A program made the position numbers and the translations under genes. Under the pieces are notes generated by a model. It worked only from the letters and a program-made list of their open reading frames with translations. It made no database searches and was not told where the DNA came from. Source: Bacteroidota bacterium (GTDB lineage Bacteria > Bacteroidota > Ignavibacteria > Palsa-1295). From it: a DNA stretch of 64,000 nt. The stretch is from NCBI GenBank assembly GCA_030706385.1, contig JAUZOQ010000002.1, forward strand, positions 23,456-87,455, read 5' to 3'. Of the stretch, positions 34,795-44,389 are shown one piece after another (the stretch's first letter is position 1; the number at the start of each line of letters is the position of its first letter).

Positions 34795-36639
34795 TTGCAC
34801 CGATCCATAGCGTCACGTTTGCTGATTCTGGCCGCTTTTAGCGGCTTTCTTCTGGTTTCGGGCAATGCATATTCGCAAAAGCATCCGAAGCATCCCCCAA
34901 AAAAACAGAAGGATTCGACTGCCGCTCCCATCTCGATCGGAAAGGTATTGGAGAAAAGCGATTCCCTCGTTGTTACGGAAGTTAATCTCCCTCTTGCTGA
35001 TTCTGCTGACGATCGGCCGATGTTCAGCCTTGACGGGAATATCATGGTCTTTGGCTCCCGGCGTCCGCCCATGCCCGGTGAAGTCTGGCGCCAGCGGCAA
35101 AACCCTCCGTTCAATTGGGATGGCGATATCTACTACCGTGTCTACACCGATACTGGTTGGTCAATACCCATCAATGCAGGTCAGCTCATCAATAATGGCG
35201 GCGATCAGAACAATCCCACGATCAGTCCCGGAGGCGATGAAGTTGTATTCGTTTCTAATGGCGGCATTTATCGGTCAAAATTTATTAGCGGCGCACTTCA
35301 AAAGCCAGAGTTAATTCCAGGAGATATACAGACGATCTATGCGCAATTGAATCAAGTCCATTTCCAGTATCAACAGACGCTGAGAGCAAAGGTTATTAAT
35401 GAACTCAACAGCGATTCCGATCTGGTCGATCTTTTTAAGCGCGCACCGGAGACTCGAGACGTCTACTACAAAGAGCGCTTGCTCAACTATCTCAAAGATG
35501 ATGGAGCGATCAAGTTTTTCGAAGCAATGACGCGCTTCGAAAGCGCTTTCACGCCCGATGGCAAGTACGTCATCTTCAGCGAAAATTTCGGAAAGAAAGG
35601 GCAGTACGGATTCGACGGAGACGGTGATGACGATCTATGGGCGCTTTCGATCAGCCCCAGAGGCCGTTGGGACACGGTTCGCGCGCTTAACGGAAGAGTC
35701 AACTCTCCGTATTCCGAGTCCTATCCTTTCGCTGCTGCCGATGGCACTACGATCTATTTTTCGAGCAACAGGCCATGCCAGAATTGCCCGATGAATGCCT
35801 GGGGCACCGATGATATTTACATGACGCGTCTTGTCGATACAGGATTCACCCAGCCTGTCGCCCTTCCCTATCCGATCAACTCTACTGCCGGCGATTACGG
35901 ATTGACCATCACGGCCGACGGGCAAACAGCTTACTTCCTTTCCAACAGGACGGGTAAATCGAAATTATATCAAGTCAGGCTTCGCTCGCAGGATTCGGTC
36001 TTTACGCCGAAGCCTGTTATCTTGATGCATGGTTCGATCACCGATGCCGTTACAGGAAAGCCGATCCGCGGACAGATCTTCGTCGATGAACTGACTTCCG
36101 GCAAGAATACCTTTAGCGTGACTACAAATGATAGCGGTATATATACTCTTGCAATACAGCGCGGCCATCGCATAGGTCTGGAAGCAATGGCCGATGGTCA
36201 TCTTCCGAAATCCGAGCGCTTCACCTATCCGGCTAGTGGAAAATTCGACAGACGAAAACTCGATTTCCAGCTCTCGCCCATCGAAGTCGGTTCGATGACG
36301 GAATTCAAGAACGTCTATTTCGAATCCGGAAAATCCGATCTCCTTCCCGAAAGCAGACTCGAACTTGACCGCGTCGTTGATTTCCTGAAGAAAAATAAGA
36401 ATGCATCCGTCGAGATCGATGGCCACACAGATGATGTCGGTTCCGATGCATCAAACAATGCCTTGAGCCTTGCCCGCGCCACAAGCGTAATGAATTATCT
36501 CTCATCCCATGGCACACGTGCCGATCGAATGACGGCAAAGGGATTCGGAAAAACCAAGCCGCTTAAGAAGGGAACGGACGAAGAATCCAGAGCAAAGAAC
36601 CGCAGAGTGGAAATGGTGATCTCGGCGTATTCGCAGTAA
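34795..36639 (+). CDS. PD40 - CarboxypepD_reg - OmpA envelope protein (PorE-like layout)
   Basis: 614 aa with a TTG start (34795); no ATG precedes the signal peptide MHRSIASRLLILAAFSGFLL...AYSQ. Domains in order: PD40 propeller blades ('FSLDGNIMVFGSRRPPMPGE', 'AFTPDGKYVIFSENFGKKGQ', 'AADGTTIYFSSNRP', 'TITADGQTAYFLSNRTGKSK'); a carboxypeptidase-regulatory-like sandwich ('GSITDAVTGKPIRGQIFVDE'); C-terminal OmpA domain ('NVYFESGKSDLLPESRLELD', 'VEIDGHTDDVGSDASNNALS', 'AKNRRVEMVISAY'). This matches PorE of the T9SS without its TPR part, and so may link the outer membrane or secretion machinery to peptidoglycan. Confidence 0.86.
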   Translation: MHRSIASRLLILAAFSGFLLVSGNAYSQKHPKHPPKKQKDSTAAPISIGKVLEKSDSLVVTEVNLPLADSADDRPMFSLDGNIMVFGSRRPPMPGEVWRQRQNPPFNWDGDIYYRVYTDTGWSIPINAGQLINNGGDQNNPTISPGGDEVVFVSNGGIYRSKFISGALQKPELIPGDIQTIYAQLNQVHFQYQQTLRAKVINELNSDSDLVDLFKRAPETRDVYYKERLLNYLKDDGAIKFFEAMTRFESAFTPDGKYVIFSENFGKKGQYGFDGDGDDDLWALSISPRGRWDTVRALNGRVNSPYSESYPFAAADGTTIYFSSNRPCQNCPMNAWGTDDIYMTRLVDTGFTQPVALPYPINSTAGDYGLTITADGQTAYFLSNRTGKSKLYQVRLRSQDSVFTPKPVILMHGSITDAVTGKPIRGQIFVDELTSGKNTFSVTTNDSGIYTLAIQRGHRIGLEAMADGHLPKSERFTYPASGKFDRRKLDFQLSPIEVGSMTEFKNVYFESGKSDLLPESRLELDRVVDFLKKNKNASVEIDGHTDDVGSDASNNALSLARATSVMNYLSSHGTRADRMTAKGFGKTKPLKKGTDEESRAKNRRVEMVISAYSQ

Positions 36640-36651
36640 GAATTGATCTGC

Positions 36652-37443
36652 ATGCAACTTCTCAATATCCGCAATATCCATATTGCTAGTGACCAACTGC
36701 TGTCGAATGGCGAACTCATCGTCTTCATTCATGGAGTTGGCGCCGATCGGACTGCATGGAAATATCAACTTCCCTTTTTTCACAGCAAAGGTTATTCTGT
36801 TGCAGCTCTCGATATGCGAGGCTCGGGCGATTCCGATGCACGCGACGATCATGGTAATCTGCTTCCAATCTCCTTACATGAATTCGCTCTCGATGTTGAT
36901 GCTGTCATCGGCGAACTGGGCTATAAAAAAGCACATTGGGTTGGTAATTCAATGGGAGGAGTAATTATTCTCGAAGCGCTGAGCCAGCACCTTCTCTCCG
37001 TTGATAAAATTGCATTGTGCAATACATTCGCCTTTCATCCGGATAAGGATCAGATTCTTCCGAGAGCCGAAGCTGCACTCAAGATCAAATCGCTTCCTGA
37101 TTTTGCCAAAGAGCGCATACCACTCGTACTTCGGACCGACATCGATGCTGCTACGCTAGGTGAAGCTATTTATGCGATGGCACGTAAAGATCCGGAAGCT
37201 TATCGTGCATCTTGGCAGGCAACCTGGAGTCCCGATTATCGCGCAATGCTTTCGGGCATCGATCATCCGACACTAATTGTCTCCGGCTCTCTCGATAACA
37301 TTACCCCCACCAAACTTTCCGATGAACTTGCTGCACATATTCCGGGAGCAAGACACGTTCACATTAGCGGTGCAGGTCACATCTCTAATATGGATAAGCC
37401 CGAAGAATTTAATTCGGCACTGGTCGATTTTCTCAAGGAGTAA
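36652..37443 (+). CDS. alpha/beta hydrolase
   Basis: 263 aa from ATG 36652. 'LIVFIHGVGADRTAWKYQLP' (HG oxyanion region), 'VAALDMRGSGDSDA', nucleophile elbow 'WVGNSMGGVIILEALSQ', acid 'IVSGSLDNITP' and 'HISGAGHISNMDKPEEF' (catalytic His). Belongs to the large 3-oxoadipate-enol-lactonase-like group of small esterases/lactonases; the substrate cannot be told. Begins 12 bases after the OmpA gene. Confidence 0.88.
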   Translation: MQLLNIRNIHIASDQLLSNGELIVFIHGVGADRTAWKYQLPFFHSKGYSVAALDMRGSGDSDARDDHGNLLPISLHEFALDVDAVIGELGYKKAHWVGNSMGGVIILEALSQHLLSVDKIALCNTFAFHPDKDQILPRAEAALKIKSLPDFAKERIPLVLRTDIDAATLGEAIYAMARKDPEAYRASWQATWSPDYRAMLSGIDHPTLIVSGSLDNITPTKLSDELAAHIPGARHVHISGAGHISNMDKPEEFNSALVDFLKE

Positions 37444-37567
37444 ATAGGACTCATGTATCTCAAAAAATACTTTTTTTCTTTGCGTGCGGAAACTTTTCCC
37501 AATGCTATTTCGTAGTTTTAGTAGACGAAAGATTAATCTTTCGAAGCACATACCGAAGCCCTTAATG

Positions 37568-37617
37568 CCCGCAACAGAGTGAAGATATTCTACTCCGTTG
37601 CGGGTTTTAAGTTTTTG
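37568..37617 (+). terminator. Rho-independent terminator after the alpha/beta hydrolase gene
   Basis: CCCGCAAC (37568-37575) pairs with GTTGCGGG (37597-37604); the inner GAGT/ACTC extends the stem past one unpaired base on each side. TTTT and a T-rich tract follow. Confidence 0.85.
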
Positions 37618-37770
37618 GTACGACCGTCGAGAGATCTCCGGTTAACCTCCCTATCCCCTTCAATTATCAATAACTTATTCCCGCTAACTGCAAAAAAAAA
37701 CGGCGCTATATACCACCTGAATTCTCTCCTTTTCCCCACTCACCAGAAGGAATGAATCCAAAGCGAATTG

Positions 37771-37778
37771 TAACTTTG
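37771..37778 (+). promoter_or_regulatory. possible -7 box (TAACTTTG) of the DUF5060-type hydrolase gene
   Basis: Exact TAnnTTTG match 51 bases before the ATG of the secreted glycoside hydrolase. Confidence 0.4.
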
Positions 37779-37828
37779 CCTGCCACAAAAGCATTTACCT
37801 GAAGGACGATTCACCTTTCCGTACTCAG

Positions 37829-39994
37829 ATGATGAGATCAGCAATACTTCTTTCTGCGATATTTGTCCTTGGATTGCTCTCCGGTCAGACGTCAGCAATG
37901 AATTCTGTCGCGCGCTTCAAACCGATCGAGATCTTGGTTCCGCATGATGAACGAGGGATTACGAATGTCTGGGACGATGTGACGATCACCGGATTGATCC
38001 GCTCCCCGGGAGGCAGGGCGTTCAATGTCGGCGGCTTCTACCATTCGAAAAATCTCTGGATGGTGCGATTTGCTCCTGATGAGATCGGAACGTGGAAATA
38101 TCAACTCAGCATCAGTGACAAAAACGGACAGAGCGAAGTGATCGACTCGTTCGTATGCATCAATTCAACCGAGCAGGGTTTTATCCGCTTGCATCCGTCA
38201 AATCCCAAACGCTGGATCTACTCAGCAACCGGGAATCTGTATTTTGCAGTGGGGTTCGGTGATTGCATGGGCGCACAGCGCGATTCTATTCTTGCAGACG
38301 CCGATCTACTCGATGGAGGCTTCCGGCCTAAAGGATATCATGAAGGTATTGCATGGATACTACCCTATAGTCAATATCTTATTTCATACGGTGAGGCTGC
38401 TGGTTTCAATATCTATCGGTATAGCGACGGCAACTGTGCCTATTCCATCGTCAAGACTATTTCCCCTTCCGGAAATGATTACGATACGCTTCACTCTCGG
38501 TGGACAGATACATTGTTCTCTGCACTTCGGGCCCATGGATTTCGGATCTATATGACGATCCTTGCAACTCCGCGAGGCAATTCCGCCGACAACAATTCTA
38601 TGGCGGCAACGAAGCGCTATGCCCAATATTGTATCGATCGCTACGGAAGTCTGGTCGATTTCTGGGAATTAGCGAACGAATCGAATCCCGATTCTTTGTG
38701 GATCAGCATGGTTGCAAATTATTTTCATGACCATGATCCTTATCACCACTTGGTATCGATGAGCAATGCAACTCCAAATCATCCGGCGATCGATATCATT
38801 TCTCCGCATTGGTATTCAAAAGAAGCAGTTGAAAATTCCGATCAGGTAACCGCCGATAATATCAATGCCTACCGTCAGATCCCCAAGCCGGTGATTTTCG
38901 GCGAACAAGGCGATGGGGGATGGGATTCTCTTTCGGCAATGCGGCTGCGCGGAAGAATCTGGTCATCTCTCTTCAATTCCGGGACGATCGTATTCTGGAA
39001 TTCCACGTTCGCCAAGGATTGCCCATGCAATCAATACCTCGGCTGGGAAGAACGGCGGTATGCGCGTGTGCTGATGAATTATGCAACCCTCCTCGATTCC
39101 GGCATGCGCCAATTGGCGCCGACAATGATTGCCGGTTTCTACAAGGTTTGGACACTTCGCTCTCCGAGAGTTGAAGCCCTCTATATCAGAAACGACAAAG
39201 ATGTTTTTCCTAAGGATAATCTTCCATACGTACCCGTCGACATTCCCATCGACGGAGAAGCGATCTGGTATGATGTTCATTCCGGAGATATCCTTCACCG
39301 GGAGTCGATCACTGCTGGCATGCATACTCTTCTTCCACCTGCATTCCAAACTGATATTGCGTTTCTCGGAGGAGCCATTACCGAGCCTTCAGCGGAAAAA
39401 ATGTTTCGTATCGATATCAACCCGCGGACTGAAGAACTCCTGAATGTTCCGATCCAAACTCCGCAGAGCTTTTCTCTCCAGATCACCAATATCGGGAAAG
39501 ATACCATAACACTCATAAAGAATTGGGTAAGCTCGCCTTCGAAATTATTATCGGTTTCGATCGCTACACCATTTCCTCTCCAACTCCTGCCTGCGCAAAG
39601 CATAACGGTACCAGTCCAGTATCTGATGAACGATACAGGTGGAGCGGCAGTAATGCTATCATTCTTACAGAGCGAATCTCCTTCGTGGGAGAATGTTGCG
39701 ATCTCTGCAACAGGTATGCTGAAATCTTCCGTGACTCCGGCTGGAACCTCACATACCGATCTACACATTTTTCCGGACCCCAGCAATGCATCCTTGAAAA
39801 TCGAATACGAGTCTGCTGAAGACGCCACAGTGCAGCTAGTTACTCTCGAAGGAAACCTTGCAATGGAAAAACACGCTCATGAGGGAAAGTGTACGTTCGA
39901 CGTTAGTAAACTTTCAACCGGAACGTACCAGGTTAGGGTAAATTCTGCTTCCGGAAATAACATAAGAAGCGGAAAGGTAGTGATTAGGCATTAG
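37829..39994 (+). CDS. secreted DUF5060-type glycoside hydrolase with T9SS sorting domain
   Basis: 721 aa. Signal peptide MMRSAILLSAIFVLGLLSG (an alternative ATG is one codon on). Residues about 25-115 form a DUF5060-like sandwich ('GRAFNVGGFYHSKNLWMVRF', 'DEIGTWKYQLSIS'). A TIM-barrel hydrolase follows with 'SLVDFWELANESNPDSLW' (acid/base Glu) and 'KPVIFGEQGDGGWDSLS' (nucleophile Glu). An ASH-like sandwich ('FSLQITNIGKDTITLIKNW') leads to a T9SS tail ('DLHIFPDPSNASLKIEYESA', 'STGTYQVRVNSASG'). A secreted glycanase, GH5/GH140-like in layout; the sugar target is unknown. Confidence 0.85.
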   Translation: MMRSAILLSAIFVLGLLSGQTSAMNSVARFKPIEILVPHDERGITNVWDDVTITGLIRSPGGRAFNVGGFYHSKNLWMVRFAPDEIGTWKYQLSISDKNGQSEVIDSFVCINSTEQGFIRLHPSNPKRWIYSATGNLYFAVGFGDCMGAQRDSILADADLLDGGFRPKGYHEGIAWILPYSQYLISYGEAAGFNIYRYSDGNCAYSIVKTISPSGNDYDTLHSRWTDTLFSALRAHGFRIYMTILATPRGNSADNNSMAATKRYAQYCIDRYGSLVDFWELANESNPDSLWISMVANYFHDHDPYHHLVSMSNATPNHPAIDIISPHWYSKEAVENSDQVTADNINAYRQIPKPVIFGEQGDGGWDSLSAMRLRGRIWSSLFNSGTIVFWNSTFAKDCPCNQYLGWEERRYARVLMNYATLLDSGMRQLAPTMIAGFYKVWTLRSPRVEALYIRNDKDVFPKDNLPYVPVDIPIDGEAIWYDVHSGDILHRESITAGMHTLLPPAFQTDIAFLGGAITEPSAEKMFRIDINPRTEELLNVPIQTPQSFSLQITNIGKDTITLIKNWVSSPSKLLSVSIATPFPLQLLPAQSITVPVQYLMNDTGGAAVMLSFLQSESPSWENVAISATGMLKSSVTPAGTSHTDLHIFPDPSNASLKIEYESAEDATVQLVTLEGNLAMEKHAHEGKCTFDVSKLSTGTYQVRVNSASGNNIRSGKVVIRH

Positions 39995-40017
39995 TCACAA
40001 GTAGAGCGATGCGCTGA

Positions 40018-42594
40018 TTACAGTACTCCTTGCACATCAACATCGACCGTCACGGTCACGGCAGCATTTGCGTATCGTTTCTGATATAATTCAATAGCTC
40101 CGGCAAGCAAGCGCCTGATCTTCTCTCCGCCGGGATCCGAGGATCGCTTATCTTTGATCAGGAGATGCCACCGGTATTCATTGCGAAGCTTTTTTATCGC
40201 TGCTTCGGCAGGGCCAAGCAGTTCATAGAACGATCCGGTCTTGGGCAGGAGCGTTCCGAATCCGAATGCTGCTTCACGTACGCTTTGCTCACGCTTGCCG
40301 CGAAATTCCACTAAAACAAGTCGCGAAAAAGGCGGATAGAGGGCTTCCTTGCGCAGCAGTATCTCCTCATTATAAAACGATTCATAATCGTGTGTGATCG
40401 TATGCCTGATCGCAGGATGTTCTGGCTGCAAGGTCTGAATAAGTACTTCTCCCGCAAGTTCTTCTGTGCGACCGGCACGACCAGAGACTTGCGTTAGCAA
40501 CTGAAAGGTCCGCTCGGACGAGCGGAGATCCGGCAGAGCAAGGCTGGTATCGGCATTGATGACTCCGACGAGCGTTACGCGAGGAAAGTCCAGTCCTTTC
40601 GCTACCATCTGCGTTCCGAGTAATACATCCGACTCGCCGCGCGCAAAAGAAGTCAGGATCTTTTCGTATGCTCCTTTGCGGGCAGTGGTATCCATATCCA
40701 TTCGTGCAATACGTATAGCGGGAAAAATTTCGCGGAGCTCTTCTTCAACTCGCTGCGTGCCGACTCCACCCAAAAATAATTTCTCGCTTCCACAAGTCGG
40801 GCAGCTTTGGTTCTTCGGAGTCGTGAAGCCGCAATAATGGCAGCGCATGTTATTACCGACACTATGCCATGTCATGCTCACGGCACAGTTCGGGCACATC
40901 ACAACATCGCCGCAATCGGAGCATCCGAGATAGGTCGAGAAGCCACGCCGGTTCTGCAACAGCACGGTACCCTGTTTTTTTGCAAGGCGCTCATCGATGG
41001 CATTTTTCAGTTCAAGAGAGATCGAACTTTGTTTTGCTATCTGTTCTTTCCGCATCGGCTTCCTTCGCATGTCGATCGTTCGAACGCTGGGCAGCTTCGC
41101 ATCGAGGGCTCGCTTTGTCAGCGTGATCAGAGTATACTTTCCCTGAGTCGCATTGTAATAGCTCTCAAGGGATGGCGTTGCACTTCCAAGCACGGCTACT
41201 CCGCCGAGGGAATGGGCACGCATGATGGCGGCATCTCGGGCATTGTAGCGAGGAGTCTGATCGTACTGCTTGTATGTGATCTCATGCTCTTCATCGACAA
41301 TGATCATCTTCAGATCTTTGATCGGAGCAAAGACTGCACTGCGCGCGCCGATAGCGATCTTCGTCTCGCCTTTTGCCAGCATCTGCCATGAAGCATATCG
41401 CTCGGCCAGCGACATGCGCGAATGCAAGACGGCGATCTTCGTATAGTTGTCGCTTGAGAGACGGCGTTCGAATCGCTCAATGAGTTGAGGTGTCAGGGAA
41501 ATTTCAGGAACGAGGATAAGCACTCCATGTCCCGAATCGAGCACTTTCTTTGCAAGGGAAATATAGACTTCCGTTTTACCCGATCCGGTTATTCCATGAA
41601 GCAAAAATGTCTTGGCTTCTGAATTTCTGTACGCATCCTCGATGATCTGCGTTGCCTTGCGTTGTTCGGAAGTGAAGGTAAGATTCGCAATATCATGCTC
41701 GGCAAGCGGCGCCTTGCGAATGTTATCCGACTTGATCGCTTCATGTTCGAAACGGATAAAGCCACGTTTGGCTAATGCTGCGATCGTTGCGGCTGAAGCA
41801 TCGGAAGCTTTCTTGAGAAGTTCTACGGTAAATGGCTCATCGGGATGAAGTTGCTTCTGCTGTAACAGTTTGAACAGAACTGACGCCTGTTTCTGCGAAC
41901 GTTCAAGTTCGAGCAATGCGTGACTGAGCGCATCGGTGTCATTCTCCAATTCATAGGAAAGCCTTACGATGCGATGAGTCTTCGGCTTAGTAAGATTACT
42001 GACAGGTTGCTCGATGCGAACGAGGCCTTCGGCTTCAAGTGCAGCAATATGGGCGTATACGCCTTTTAGCTTCGAGCGTTTGGCAAAATGTGAAATGAAC
42101 ACACCATTTGGATATTCGGAAAGCCGTTTTAGGATCTCTGCGCGCTTGGGTGTTCTTTTTTTTATTCTCGCGATCTCTGAGTCAAGATCTTCAGCCGTTA
42201 CTACAGCCTTGCTTTTTGTCTCCGGCTTAAGCCCTTGGGGAAGCGCGGCCTCAAGCACTTCGCCCCAGGACGAGAGATAGTAGGAAGCGATCCATTTTGT
42301 CCACTCCAGGAATTGCTCATCGAAAACCGGTTTGGCATCAAGAATATCGGCAATGGCGCGAATATGCTCGACTCCTTGCGGAGCTTTGTCAGTCAGGCCG
42401 ACGAGAATGCCTGTTGTTAGTCGCTTACCAAGAGGTACCGATACGCGGGTGCCGATGAGGGCCCTTGTCTCAAATTCGTCGGGAATAGAATAGGTTAGAC
42501 CTTCAAGTCCGCCGGAATGGTATTTAAAATGCAGAGGCAGCGCAACGACGGCAAATCGCATTCGGTTACTGGCTTTTCGTTGGCCATCGGTCAT
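40018..42594 (-). CDS. priA: primosomal protein N' (replication restart helicase PriA)
   Basis: 858 aa, larger than the E. coli protein (732) through insertions in the N-terminal half. N-terminal DNA-binding domain ('SYYLSSWGEVLEAALPQGLK'), winged-helix insertion, helicase Walker A 'LLHGITGSGKTEVYISLAKK', DEEH box 'MIIVDEEHEITYKQYDQTPR', zinc knuckles 'CSDCGDVVMCPNCAVSMTWH' and 'CHYCGFTTPKNQSCPTCGS', and motifs V/VI 'VSGRAGRTEELAGEVLIQT'. It reloads the replisome at stalled forks. Convergent with the hydrolase gene. Confidence 0.96.
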   Translation of the reverse strand: MTDGQRKASNRMRFAVVALPLHFKYHSGGLEGLTYSIPDEFETRALIGTRVSVPLGKRLTTGILVGLTDKAPQGVEHIRAIADILDAKPVFDEQFLEWTKWIASYYLSSWGEVLEAALPQGLKPETKSKAVVTAEDLDSEIARIKKRTPKRAEILKRLSEYPNGVFISHFAKRSKLKGVYAHIAALEAEGLVRIEQPVSNLTKPKTHRIVRLSYELENDTDALSHALLELERSQKQASVLFKLLQQKQLHPDEPFTVELLKKASDASAATIAALAKRGFIRFEHEAIKSDNIRKAPLAEHDIANLTFTSEQRKATQIIEDAYRNSEAKTFLLHGITGSGKTEVYISLAKKVLDSGHGVLILVPEISLTPQLIERFERRLSSDNYTKIAVLHSRMSLAERYASWQMLAKGETKIAIGARSAVFAPIKDLKMIIVDEEHEITYKQYDQTPRYNARDAAIMRAHSLGGVAVLGSATPSLESYYNATQGKYTLITLTKRALDAKLPSVRTIDMRRKPMRKEQIAKQSSISLELKNAIDERLAKKQGTVLLQNRRGFSTYLGCSDCGDVVMCPNCAVSMTWHSVGNNMRCHYCGFTTPKNQSCPTCGSEKLFLGGVGTQRVEEELREIFPAIRIARMDMDTTARKGAYEKILTSFARGESDVLLGTQMVAKGLDFPRVTLVGVINADTSLALPDLRSSERTFQLLTQVSGRAGRTEELAGEVLIQTLQPEHPAIRHTITHDYESFYNEEILLRKEALYPPFSRLVLVEFRGKREQSVREAAFGFGTLLPKTGSFYELLGPAEAAIKKLRNEYRWHLLIKDKRSSDPGGEKIRRLLAGAIELYQKRYANAAVTVTVDVDVQGVL

Positions 42595-42646
42595 CGTATA
42601 AGGATCTTAGTGCCGAATGAGGATCACACGCTCAGAATTGGCGCAG

Positions 42647-42856
42647 TTATGACTGCTCTTTCTTTTCGACTTCGGCACCGCCTTTTGCAGCTTGTTCCTT
42701 GGCGACATGTTCTAATATCAACTGTCGCATTTTCTCCTCGACCTGTACATGGGCTGTGCCATTAACGATGAGCTCCAGCTCCGGGCAGAATGCTGCGTAG
42801 CCCGTTTCGCCTCTGCGACGAATTAAGATCTCGTATTCTTTTCCTCCGACATTCAT
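42647..42856 (-). CDS. small HicB-like protein
   Basis: 69 aa. 'EYEILIRRRGETGYAAFCPE' followed by 'LELIVNGTAHVQVEEKMRQL' resembles the short beta-alpha fold of HicB antitoxins and UPF0150-type proteins, which begin with a strand of Y-x-A-x-C-P-E. No HicA-like partner and no DNA-binding C-terminal domain are visible; instead it ends in a charged helix. Lies between the thioesterase gene and priA on the same strand. Confidence 0.6.
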   Translation of the reverse strand: MNVGGKEYEILIRRRGETGYAAFCPELELIVNGTAHVQVEEKMRQLILEHVAKEQAAKGGAEVEKKEQS

Positions 42857-42950
42857 AGATATGGGTGCCTATAATAATAGGAATAAAACAAGGAAGTTTG
42901 CGGGAGTGTTCGGAATTCCATTGCTATTCGGAATTGAAGAGAGATCGCGG

Positions 42951-43346
42951 CTATTTGGTGATTGCATCCAAATAGAACTGAGGGGCCCTGACAGGGCGGC
43001 CCGATAATTTATCTACGAAGACGAGTTTCGTCTCACCTTCGGCAATAACTTCGCTGCCGCGTTTGATCGAGTATAGAATATCGATCTTCGGAGAATCACT
43101 GGGAGAGATCGTTGCCGTGACATGAAGTTCATCGTCATACAAGGCACCTTTATAATATTTGATCGAGGCGCTGGCAACAGGCAATGCAAATCCTTTCTCT
43201 TCGATCTCACGGTAGGGCAATCCCATTGATCGGAGCATTTCTGTTCGTGCAACTTCGAAGTATTCCAGATATTTTGCGTAATAGACAATGCCCATCTGGT
43301 CAGTATCGGCATAGCGAACGCGGAGAGTGATGGTATGACTGGGCAC
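42951..43346 (-). CDS. YbgC-type acyl-CoA thioesterase
   Basis: 131 aa hotdog-fold protein. 'RVRYADTDQMGIVYYAKYLE' contains the catalytic Asp and the His-to-Tyr region of the 4HBT/YbgC family; 'FEVARTEMLRSMGLPYREIE', 'VASASIKYYKGALYDDELHV' and 'EGETKLVFVDKLSGRPVRAP' complete the fold. It hydrolyses short acyl-CoA thioesters in the cytoplasm; in other bacteria YbgC is linked to the Tol-Pal system, which is not encoded here. Its ATG lies 3 bases after the accA stop, so the two are co-transcribed. Confidence 0.9.
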   Translation of the reverse strand: MPSHTITLRVRYADTDQMGIVYYAKYLEYFEVARTEMLRSMGLPYREIEEKGFALPVASASIKYYKGALYDDELHVTATISPSDSPKIDILYSIKRGSEVIAEGETKLVFVDKLSGRPVRAPQFYLDAITK

Positions 43347-43349
43347 GAA

Positions 43350-44312
43350 TTAGTTTTTCCAAAAACCCATTTTAGCAAACTTCGCAACACGTCGATCTAA
43401 GGCAGCACCATCGGAAAATTTCTCGTTCTTTCTCAACAGTGTGATCTCCTCTGTTAATACATGTTTCATTCTTTCGTACATTGCCTGAGGATCCTGATGA
43501 GCACCGCCGAGCGGTTCGGCCACGATGCGATCGATGATTCCGACAGAAAGCAGGTCAGGCGCTGTCAACTTCAGTGCTTCGGCAGCTTGTTCCTTGTTCG
43601 ACCAATTGCGCCATAAAATCGATGAGCACGATTCCGGCGAGATAACGGAATACCAGGAATTCTCCAGCATTAAGATCCGATCGCCAACTCCGATGCCTAG
43701 CGCTCCGCCGGATGCGCCTTCACCGATAATGCAGATAACGACGGGCACTTCAAGCTTCGACATTTCCAGAAGATTGCGAGCGATTGCTTCTGCCTGACCG
43801 CGTTCCTCCGCTTCGATCCCTGGGAATGCTCCCGGAGTATCGAGAAAACACACAATAGGCTTCTGAAATTTTTCGGCAAGCTTAAACAAACGCAAAGCCT
43901 TTCGATACCCTTCGGGATTCGGCATTCCGAAATTTCTGTAGACGTTCTGCTTCGTATCCCGGCCTTTCTGATGCCCGACCCACATGACGCTTCCGACTCC
44001 TTCGAGTGTTCCGAAACCTCCGACTATCGCCGGATCGTCTCGCACTCCGCGATCGCCGTGCAGTTCGATGAAATCCGAAGTAAGTGCTGTAATATAATCG
44101 AGCGAATACGGCCTATCGGGATGGCGGGCAAGCTGAACGCGCTGCCAGCGATTGAGATTTTCGAAGATCTGATGCCGGAGCTCTTCAGCTTTTATTTCCA
44201 TCGTTGCGATCTCATCGGAAAGATCGACGCTCTCGCCTAAAGAACGCATCTCTGCGATCTTCTCCTCAAGTTCGGCAACCGGTTTTTCAAATTCTAAGAT
44301 CGTTTTTGCCAT
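43350..44312 (-). CDS. accA: acetyl-CoA carboxylase carboxyltransferase subunit alpha
   Basis: 320 aa. N-terminal '[20 protein letters not shown]', coiled region, then crotonase-like carboxyltransferase domain: '[20 protein letters not shown]', '[20 protein letters not shown]', '[20 protein letters not shown]', '[20 protein letters not shown]' and '[20 protein letters not shown]'. With AccD it transfers carboxyl from biotin to acetyl-CoA for fatty-acid synthesis. The ATG at 44312 gives the usual start; a TTG two codons up is ignored. Confidence 0.96.
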   Translation of the reverse strand: MAKTILEFEKPVAELEEKIAEMRSLGESVDLSDEIATMEIKAEELRHQIFENLNRWQRVQLARHPDRPYSLDYITALTSDFIELHGDRGVRDDPAIVGGFGTLEGVGSVMWVGHQKGRDTKQNVYRNFGMPNPEGYRKALRLFKLAEKFQKPIVCFLDTPGAFPGIEAEERGQAEAIARNLLEMSKLEVPVVICIIGEGASGGALGIGVGDRILMLENSWYSVISPESCSSILWRNWSNKEQAAEALKLTAPDLLSVGIIDRIVAEPLGGAHQDPQAMYERMKHVLTEEITLLRKNEKFSDGAALDRRVAKFAKMGFWKN

Positions 44313-44389
44313 TGTCAATGATTATGTGGTGAGATTATCGTCATCGTACTTCACAAGCACGAGACGTCATGCTGCGACTTCGTACCGGC

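Larger units (their letters stand above)
37444..37828 (+). other. 385-bp intergenic region with terminator and promoter box
   Basis: Holds the terminator at 37568-37617, an A-tract near 37690 and the TAACTTTG box at 37771-37778. No gene of its own is recognised. Confidence 0.5.

Noticed and set aside
42014-42280. Plus-strand frame opposite priA
   Set aside because: Antisense shadow of the PriA N-terminal half.
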